Assembly: GCA_903891315.1 (NCBI GenBank)
Contig: CAITEF010000119.1
Span: 1-40,220 of the forward strand
DNA: 40,220 nt
Source of the DNA: an uncultured Rhodospirillales bacterium
GTDB taxonomy: Bacteria > Pseudomonadota > Alphaproteobacteria > Acetobacterales > Acetobacteraceae
Direction of reading: 5' to 3'
The notes under the pieces were generated by a model. It had not been told where the DNA came from. It saw only the letters and a program-made list of their open reading frames with translations, and did no database searches. Position 1 is the first letter of the stretch, and each line of letters opens with the position of its first letter. Made by a program: the position numbers and the translations under genes. Positions 34,454 to 40,220 of the stretch are shown one piece after another.

Positions 34454-35731
34454 ATGTGGAGCAATCATCTGGTTCGTCCGGCCAATAGCCGGTGGATGCG
34501 TATCCTGGGCGTCGCCTTTGTGATGTATGTGCTGTCCTATATCGACCGCACCAATATCGCGATGGCAACGCCGTCGATGCGTGCCGAGCTTGGGTTGAGT
34601 GCAACGGCGATCGGCTTTGCCACCAGCATGTTCTTCTGGGGCTATATTATTCTGCAAGTCCCAAGTGGGCGTCTTGCCGGGGTGTGGAGCGCCAAGAAGG
34701 TTATCACGATCCAACTTGTGATGTGGTGCCTCGCCTCGCTCACCACGGCCTTCGTCACCTCCGAAGCCCAGTTGATGGCCAATCGTCTGCTGCTCGGCCT
34801 CGCCGAGGGGGGCGTGTTGACCTGCACCATCGTGCTGATCCGCGCGTGGTTCACCCGCGCGGAGCGGGCACGGGCCAACACGATGTTCCTGCTCAGCCTC
34901 GCGGTGGCCCCGGTGATCGGCAACCCGTTGTCCGGCTTTATTTTGGAGCACTCGAACTGGCAGATGATGTTCATCATCGAGGCGGCTCCAGCACTTGTTT
35001 GGGGCTTTGTCTGGTGGTGGGCGATCTCGGACAGCCCGCGTGATGTCACGTGGCTCGACCCAGAGGAGAAAGCCAATTTGCTGGCCACGTTGGAGGCCGA
35101 GAAGGCATTGGCGGGGCCGCCGAAGGGGCATTGGCTCAGCACGTTGTGGCACCCGGCGGTGCTGCTGCTCGCGCTCTACAATTTCTTGGCGCTGATGGCG
35201 GAGTGGGGGGTGAATTTCTGGCTGCCAACCGTGCTGAAGGAGACCGGGCTGAGCATCGGCGTGGTCGGCATGTTGGCGGCGCTGCCCTACGCGCTGGGGA
35301 TCATCATGATGATCGTGGTCGCACAGCACTCCGACAAAGTGCAGGAGCGCAAATGGCATATGATCATGGCGACCGCTTTCTCGGGCGTGTTTCTGCTGCT
35401 GGCGCAGTTCGCTACCGGCGCGTTCGGCGTGTTTGGAACGGTGCTGTTTCTCTGCCTCGCGGTGGGCTCCTTCCTTGGCCGCTTCGGCCCGTTTTGGACG
35501 TTGCCGGCTGAGGTGCTGCCGCCAGCTGTCGCCGGAGTTGGGATCGGGTTGATCAACGGGACGGGCAATCTCGGCGGCACTGTGGGGCCGTATTTCTTTG
35601 GCGCGGTGCGTGACGCGACCGGCAGCTTCACTCTCGCACTGACCGTGGCGGGCGTGTCGTTGATCTTGGGCAGTTTGGTGGCGGTGCCGATCCAGTCCAA
35701 ACGGGATCACGCGGCGGTTCCGGCGGAATAG
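34454..35731 (+). CDS. MFS transporter, anion:cation symporter type (second copy)
   Basis: This 425-residue major facilitator has VMYVLSYIDRTNIAMATPSM in helix 1 and LLLGLAEGGVLTCTIVLIRAWF in helix 4, as in the tartrate/hexuronate/phthalate branch of the ACS family. It differs clearly from the transporter at 31626-32909. The ATG at 34454 follows GGAGG by eight bases. It lies between the sulfatase and its maturase and probably carries an acidic sugar or sulfated compound. Confidence 0.9.
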   Translation: MWSNHLVRPANSRWMRILGVAFVMYVLSYIDRTNIAMATPSMRAELGLSATAIGFATSMFFWGYIILQVPSGRLAGVWSAKKVITIQLVMWCLASLTTAFVTSEAQLMANRLLLGLAEGGVLTCTIVLIRAWFTRAERARANTMFLLSLAVAPVIGNPLSGFILEHSNWQMMFIIEAAPALVWGFVWWWAISDSPRDVTWLDPEEKANLLATLEAEKALAGPPKGHWLSTLWHPAVLLLALYNFLALMAEWGVNFWLPTVLKETGLSIGVVGMLAALPYALGIIMMIVVAQHSDKVQERKWHMIMATAFSGVFLLLAQFATGAFGVFGTVLFLCLAVGSFLGRFGPFWTLPAEVLPPAVAGVGIGLINGTGNLGGTVGPYFFGAVRDATGSFTLALTVAGVSLILGSLVAVPIQSKRDHAAVPAE

Positions 35732-35733
35732 GG

Positions 35734-36675
35734 ATGGGCGAGGGCGGCTCCTGTTGTTCGGGGATCGGCCGGGCGGCTTTGCCCGTTCTGGCGCGCCCGG
35801 AAGTGCCGCTTGGGTCGCGGCGTCCGGCCCGGTTGGTGGAGCTATCGGGCGGACGATTTCGGATGGGGACGGACACGCCGATCCTGCCGCAGGATGGTGA
35901 GACGCCGTCACGTGAGATGACGCTGCGGCCATTCGGGATGGACCCGTATGCGGTGAGCAATGTGCAGTTCGCCGCATTCGTGGCCGATACCGGTTATGCG
36001 ACAGAGGCGGAGCGCTTCGGCTGGTCGCTGGTGTTTCGAGGGTTTGTCGAGGCGGTCCGGCCCGAGATGCTGTCGCCCAACGGACCGCCTTGGTGGTGTC
36101 GGGTGGAGGGCGCGTGTTGGCGTGCACCGGAAGGGCCGGGTTCCTCGACGGAGGGGCGTGCGGATCATCCGGTGGTGCATGTCTCCTGGAATGATGCGCA
36201 GGCCTTTGCCCGATGGGCCGGGGGACGGCTGCCGACCGAGGCCGAGTGGGAATATGCCGCCAGCGGCGGGCGAGAAGGCGCGCGGTTCCCTTGGGGCGAG
36301 GCGGAGCCTGATGATGTGGCGTTCCAGCCCTGCAATATCTGGCAGGGAGATTTCCCGCGTCACAACACGGCGGCGGACGGCTATGCAGGCACAGCGCCGG
36401 TGGATGCTTTCGCGCCCAACGGGTTCGGGCTGTTCAACATGGTCGGCAATGTGTGGGAATGGACGGCTGAGCCATTCCGCATCCGCTCGCTATCGCGTGA
36501 CGCCAAGCAGCGCAACGCGGCGAGCCAGACGGAGCGGCAGCGATTGCTCAAGGGCGGCTCGTATCTCTGCCATCGGTCTTACTGCTACCGTTATCGAATT
36601 GCAGCGCGGACGGGCGTGAGTGCGGATAGCTCGACCGGGCATGCCGGGTTTCGGCTGGTGTTCGACGCTGTGTGA
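35734..36675 (+). CDS. Formylglycine-generating enzyme (sulfatase-modifying factor)
   Basis: This 313-residue FGE-sulfatase domain protein converts the sulfatase motif Cys to formylglycine with O2 and copper. The family core is complete: GGRFRMGTD near 40, VVHVSWNDAQAFARW, RLPTEAEWEYAASGG, GLFNMVGNVWEW, and GGSYLCHRSYCYRYR with the active-site cysteines at 279 and 284, spaced as in human FGE. There is no signal peptide, matching its cytoplasmic target. The ATG at 35734 is two bases after the transporter stop, so it is the last gene of the operon. About 30 N-terminal residues before the domain are of unknown role. Confidence 0.95.
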   Translation: MGEGGSCCSGIGRAALPVLARPEVPLGSRRPARLVELSGGRFRMGTDTPILPQDGETPSREMTLRPFGMDPYAVSNVQFAAFVADTGYATEAERFGWSLVFRGFVEAVRPEMLSPNGPPWWCRVEGACWRAPEGPGSSTEGRADHPVVHVSWNDAQAFARWAGGRLPTEAEWEYAASGGREGARFPWGEAEPDDVAFQPCNIWQGDFPRHNTAADGYAGTAPVDAFAPNGFGLFNMVGNVWEWTAEPFRIRSLSRDAKQRNAASQTERQRLLKGGSYLCHRSYCYRYRIAARTGVSADSSTGHAGFRLVFDAV

Positions 36676-36843
36676 GGAATGGTTTTCTTATCTGTTCAAG
36701 GTGTTTACACTCCTTCAATCAGACGGTCGCAAAGGGCCGCGTGCGAGGGGTGGGGATGATGAATTTGCGCAAGGTGCAACTGCGACTGGACGCGTTGCCG
36801 ATCCAAGTTGCAATCTCTTGATCCGCGCATCGGGCTCGCAAGC

Positions 36844-38109
36844 ATGACCCTCAGAATCCGGCTCGCTGGCATCGTCGCCATTGTCATCGCCCTGCCTGTC
36901 ATGGTGAGCTGCGCGGCTTTGGTGTGGCAGCCTGCCATGCCGCCCGTCACGCCACCCAAGGCGGCGCAATTTTCGCCCGAGGTGATCGCGCGCGGTGCTG
37001 AAATGGCCGCCATCGGCGATTGCGCGGTCTGCCACACCGCCAGCCACGCGCAGCCTTATGCGGGTGGGCGACGAATTCCGACCCCGTTCGGATTGATCAC
37101 CGCCACCAACATCACGCCCGATGTCGAGAGCGGCGTCGGCAACTGGTCGGAAGCGGCCTTTCGCCGTGCCATGCGTGATGGTGTCGATGATCAAGGCCGG
37201 TTCCTCTACCCGGCGATGCCCTACCCGCATTTCACCCAGGCGACCGACCAGGACATCACGGCGCTCTACGCCTTCCTGATGACCCGCCAGCCAGTCCATG
37301 CCGAGATGCCGCCGAATGAACTGCCATTGCCGCTGAAATTACGGCCGGTGATGGCAGGCTGGAATCTGCTGTTCTTCAAGGCGCAGCCATGGCGCGACGA
37401 TCCCAAGCAATCGGCGGAATGGAATCGCGGTGCCTATCTGGCCACGGCCATCGGTCATTGCGCTGCCTGCCACACCCCGATCAACGCGCTCGGCGGTGAG
37501 GTGAGTTCGAAGCCTTATGCGGGGGGTGAGGTTGAGGGATGGGATGCGCCCGCATTGCAGGCGGCGTCGTCCGCTGCCAAGCCGTGGACGGTTGAGGAAT
37601 TGACCGATTATCTGCGCACCGGTCTGTCGGACCAGCATGGTGCGGCGGGTGGGCCAATGGTGGATGTGACCCGCGAATTGGCGACCGTGCCGGAGCAGGA
37701 TGTGCGGGCGATTGCCACCTATTTCGTCTCGCAAATGCCGAAATCGCCGACCGTGCCACCAGCCCCCAAGGAGAATGAGAGCGTGGCGGCTGGGAGCGCG
37801 GTGTTCGCCGGAGCCTGTGCGGGCTGTCACGCGCCGAATGCGCCGATGGTGCAGCGTGGTGCGCCGTCGCTGGCGTTGAGTTCGGTGGTCAACGCGCCGT
37901 CACCGCGTGATGCGATTCAGACGATCCTGCATGGTCTGCCGTGGCGCGAGGGCAAGACCGGCCCCTATATGCCACCCTTCGAGGCGGTCTTGAACAATCA
38001 GCAATTGACCGACCTTGTGCGCTATATCCGCGCCCGTTTCAGCGGCGGACCCGCCTGGGCCGATGTGGAAGCGCAGACGCAAAACGCCCGGCAGAACGGA
38101 GGCACCTGA
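36844..38109 (+). CDS. Triheme cytochrome c, molybdenum hydroxylase electron acceptor
   Basis: This 421-residue c-type cytochrome has an N-terminal signal or anchor helix (about 7-24). Three heme motifs are present: CAVCH (60-64), CAACH (206-210) and CAGCH (325-329). It resembles the cytochrome subunits of membrane alcohol and aldehyde dehydrogenases of acetic acid bacteria and takes electrons from the Fe-S/Mo subunits encoded next to pass to the respiratory chain. It works in the periplasm. The ATG at 36844 has only a weak ribosome site. The 168-base gap upstream (36676-36843) must hold a promoter, but I cannot point to clear hexamers. Confidence 0.92.
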   Translation: MTLRIRLAGIVAIVIALPVMVSCAALVWQPAMPPVTPPKAAQFSPEVIARGAEMAAIGDCAVCHTASHAQPYAGGRRIPTPFGLITATNITPDVESGVGNWSEAAFRRAMRDGVDDQGRFLYPAMPYPHFTQATDQDITALYAFLMTRQPVHAEMPPNELPLPLKLRPVMAGWNLLFFKAQPWRDDPKQSAEWNRGAYLATAIGHCAACHTPINALGGEVSSKPYAGGEVEGWDAPALQAASSAAKPWTVEELTDYLRTGLSDQHGAAGGPMVDVTRELATVPEQDVRAIATYFVSQMPKSPTVPPAPKENESVAAGSAVFAGACAGCHAPNAPMVQRGAPSLALSSVVNAPSPRDAIQTILHGLPWREGKTGPYMPPFEAVLNNQQLTDLVRYIRARFSGGPAWADVEAQTQNARQNGGT

Positions 38110-38111
38110 AC

Positions 38112-38582
38112 ATGATCACCCTCTCGATCAACGGCCACAACCATGATGTGACGGCAGAGCCCGACACTCCTTTGCTCTATGTTCTGCGCGACGATTTGCA
38201 GATGAACGGGGCCAAATATGGCTGCGGTCTCGGCCAATGCGGTGCCTGCACGGTGATGATCGACGGACATGCGGCGTTCTCCTGCCTCACCCCCATCGCG
38301 CTGCTGCCAGGACGTGCGATCAAGACGATCGAGGGGCTCGGCACCGCGACCTCGCTCAATCCGGTCCAGCGCGCCTTCATTGAAGAGCAGGCCGCACAAT
38401 GCGGTTATTGCACCGCCGGGATGGTGATGCGGGCGCAGGCCTTGCTGGAGCACAACCCCAATCCGGATGACAACACGATCCGTGACGCGATGATGCCCAA
38501 TCTCTGCCGCTGCGGCACGCATACCCGCGTGCTCAAAGCGGTCAAGCGAGCGGCGCAATCGATGAATCGAGCCTCGCTGTGA
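38112..38582 (+). CDS. Molybdenum hydroxylase small subunit, two [2Fe-2S] clusters
   Basis: This 156-residue protein has a plant-type [2Fe-2S] domain, C38-x4-C43-x2-C46 with a fourth Cys at 58. A helical domain with a second cluster follows (QCGYCTAG and LCRCGTH). It is the electron-transfer subunit of an isoquinoline 1-oxidoreductase/aldehyde dehydrogenase-type complex. It has no export signal and probably travels to the periplasm bound to the Tat-targeted large subunit. The ATG at 38112 is two bases after the cytochrome stop with GGAGG upstream, and its stop overlaps the next start. Confidence 0.95.
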   Translation: MITLSINGHNHDVTAEPDTPLLYVLRDDLQMNGAKYGCGLGQCGACTVMIDGHAAFSCLTPIALLPGRAIKTIEGLGTATSLNPVQRAFIEEQAAQCGYCTAGMVMRAQALLEHNPNPDDNTIRDAMMPNLCRCGTHTRVLKAVKRAAQSMNRASL

Positions 38583-40220
38583 GCGGGGCCCTCTCCCGCC
38601 GGGCGCTGTTCGCCCGCAGCGGCGCGCTGGTGGTCTCGTTCGCCCTGATCGACACCGCAAAGGCCCAGAACGTGGCTCCGACGGCGACCGCCGCACCGGC
38701 TCCGGTGCTGCCCGGCAGTCTCAACACCACGCCGATGCTGGATTCCTGGATCAAGGTGGATTCGGCTGGGAAGGTGACGGTTTTCACCGGCAAGGCCGAG
38801 CTTGGCCAAGGGGTGCGCACCGCGCTGCTGCAGGTGGCCGCTGATCAATTGGAACTGCCACCTGAATCGATCACTTTCATCACCGCCGATACTGGGCTCA
38901 CCCCGAATGAGGGTTACACGGCTGGCAGCCACTCAATGCCCGATAGCGGAATTGCGCTGTTCAACGCCGCACGTCAGGTGCGCGGATTGCTGCTGCAGGC
39001 GGCGTCGGACCAATTCGGCGTGGCGGCTGAGCAACTGACGACCGAGTCCGGTGTGGTGCGTGCGCCGGACGGGCGCAGCGCGAGCTATGGCGCGCTGGCG
39101 TCGTCGCTGTCGCTGCATGTCTCGGCGCAGCCTGCGAGCGGGCTGGGTGATCCGAAGAGGTACAAATATATCGGCAAGGCAATGCAGCGCGTCGACTTCC
39201 CCGCCAAGGTGACCGGTGGGGCGGCGTTCATTCAGGATATGCGGCCCGAGGGCATGCTGCATGCCCGCGTGATGCGCCAGCCGAGCCCTGGTGCGGAATT
39301 GGTCTCGCTCGATATCGCGTCCATTGAGGCGATGCCGGGCGTGGTGAAAGTGGTGCGGCAGGGCAATTTCGTCGCCGTGGTGGCCAAGGGCGAGTGGCAG
39401 GTGGTTAAGGCGTGGCGCGCGATGGAGGCCGCTGCGGTCTGGACCGAGACGGCGAGATTGCCGTTGCAGGCGAAACTCGCCGAGACCATCCGTGCGCTCC
39501 CGGCCCGCGATATCGAGGTGTTGACCTGGAAGGCACAGGCAGGTGCTCCGGTGAAGCAGCTTCGCGCGCGCTACACCCGTCCGTATCAGATGCACGGCTC
39601 GATTGGCCCGTCCTGCGCGCTGGCGGTGTTCAACGATGCAGGGCTGACGGTGTGGACGCACAATCAGGGCGTCTTCCCGCTGCGCACCGCGATCTCGGAA
39701 TTGCTGCGACTGCCGCAGGAGAAGGTGCGCTGCATTCACGTGCAGGGTTCGGGCTGTTACGGCCATAACGGGGCGGATGATGTTGCCGGTGACGCTGCCC
39801 TGATCGCGCGTGCGATGCCGGGGCAGACCATTCGCGTGCAATGGATGCGCGAGCAGGAACACACGGCCGAGCCTTACAGCCCTGCGATGGTGACGGAGGT
39901 GTCGGCTTCCCTCGACAGCGAGGGCAATATCGTCGACTGGGATTTCGGCGTCTGGACCAACACGCACAATCGCCGACCGGTGAAGGGCGGGTTGATGCTG
40001 CAGAACGCGGCGCTTCCGGAGAAATTGCCGGTGCCGCCGCCGAACCCGGCTCCGATGCCGGAAGGCGACGGGCAGCGCAATTCAAACCCGATCTATGCGT
40101 TTCCGAATGCGCATGTGGTCTATCACTTCCTCGCCGACATGCCGCTGCGCATCTCGGCGATGCGCTCGCTGGGTGCCTATCACAACGTGTTCACCATTGA
40201 GAGCTTCATGGATGAACTGG
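38579..40220 (+). CDS. Molybdenum hydroxylase large subunit, C-terminus cut by window edge
   Basis: This is the molybdopterin-binding subunit of the xanthine dehydrogenase superfamily, isoquinoline 1-oxidoreductase beta type. About 547 residues are present; the family is roughly 720-760 long. The N-terminus SRRALFARSGALVVSFALI is a twin-arginine signal. FTGKAELGQGVRTALLQ and VQGSGCYGHNGADD are cofactor-binding segments of the group. It should oxidise an aldehyde or N-heterocycle in the periplasm. The start is the GTG at 38579, overlapping the small-subunit stop (GTGA). The substrate is not deducible; an aldehyde is likely given the cytochrome partner. Confidence 0.93.
   Translation, partial: MSGALSRRALFARSGALVVSFALIDTAKAQNVAPTATAAPAPVLPGSLNTTPMLDSWIKVDSAGKVTVFTGKAELGQGVRTALLQVAADQLELPPESITFITADTGLTPNEGYTAGSHSMPDSGIALFNAARQVRGLLLQAASDQFGVAAEQLTTESGVVRAPDGRSASYGALASSLSLHVSAQPASGLGDPKRYKYIGKAMQRVDFPAKVTGGAAFIQDMRPEGMLHARVMRQPSPGAELVSLDIASIEAMPGVVKVVRQGNFVAVVAKGEWQVVKAWRAMEAAAVWTETARLPLQAKLAETIRALPARDIEVLTWKAQAGAPVKQLRARYTRPYQMHGSIGPSCALAVFNDAGLTVWTHNQGVFPLRTAISELLRLPQEKVRCIHVQGSGCYGHNGADDVAGDAALIARAMPGQTIRVQWMREQEHTAEPYSPAMVTEVSASLDSEGNIVDWDFGVWTNTHNRRPVKGGLMLQNAALPEKLPVPPPNPAPMPEGDGQRNSNPIYAFPNAHVVYHFLADMPLRISAMRSLGAYHNVFTIESFMDEL

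Overview
This 40.2 kb window is GC-rich, densely packed chromosomal DNA. It looks like an alphaproteobacterium that degrades aromatics and sugars; a Rhodospirillales or Acetobacteraceae-like genome is a low-confidence guess. Reasons: an aerobic benzoyl-CoA (box) pathway, a putidaredoxin-type P450 system, an OpgC-like acyltransferase paired with SGNH proteins, a cytochrome c/molybdenum hydroxylase set of the kind known from acetic acid bacteria, and CGTCATTGCGAG-type intergenic hairpin repeats. No tRNA, rRNA, IS element, phage gene or CRISPR array was seen, and no gap between genes exceeds 300 bases.

Layout. (1) 1-5250, minus strand: benzoate-CoA ligase, an alpha/beta hydrolase, benzoyl-CoA-dihydrodiol lyase (boxC) and the N-terminal part of the benzoyl-CoA epoxidase (boxB, cut by the window edge). 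Palindromic TGCA sites lie on the two promoters I infer. (2) 5285-9104: an AraC-type regulator divergent from a complete class I P450 system (P450, [2Fe-2S] ferredoxin, FAD reductase), with a hairpin repeat between the P450 and the ferredoxin. (3) 9094-13047, minus: an OpgC-like membrane acyltransferase, an SGNH-fold protein that has lost its catalytic residues, an intact SGNH hydrolase and an MFS transporter. (4) 13136-26646, minus: a run of 12 tightly spaced genes: two Gfo/Idh/MocA dehydrogenases, a DUF993 aldolase-like protein, a xylose-isomerase-like TIM barrel, a sugar-binding protein, ThuA, DUF2264, an NAD-dependent epimerase/dehydrogenase, a glyoxalase-fold protein, a NitT/TauT-type ABC importer and an enolase-superfamily protein. 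(5) 26737-27441: a TetR regulator between this run and (6) 27597-36675, plus: two sugar ABC permeases and their ATPase, a second enolase-superfamily protein, two MFS transporters, a sulfatase and its formylglycine-generating enzyme. (7) 36844 to the end, plus: triheme cytochrome c and the small and large subunits of a molybdenum hydroxylase (large subunit cut by the window edge).

How it fits together. Blocks 4 to 6 form one divergent regulon around the TetR gene. The sugar-binding protein is in one arm, its permeases and ATPase in the other, and related TAAC...GTTA operator-like sites sit in front of both arms. The gene set (two sugar dehydrogenases, TIM-barrel isomerase-like protein, ThuA, DUF2264, cytoplasmic sulfatase plus FGE, two acid-sugar enolase homologues, no recognisable glycoside hydrolase) suggests uptake and intracellular breakdown of a sulfated, probably acidic, sugar or glycoside, perhaps by oxidation-elimination rather than hydrolysis. 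That is an inference and the best candidate here for an undescribed system. Blocks 1 and 2 together suggest oxygenation of an aromatic compound feeding benzoate-type metabolism, but the P450 substrate cannot be read from sequence.
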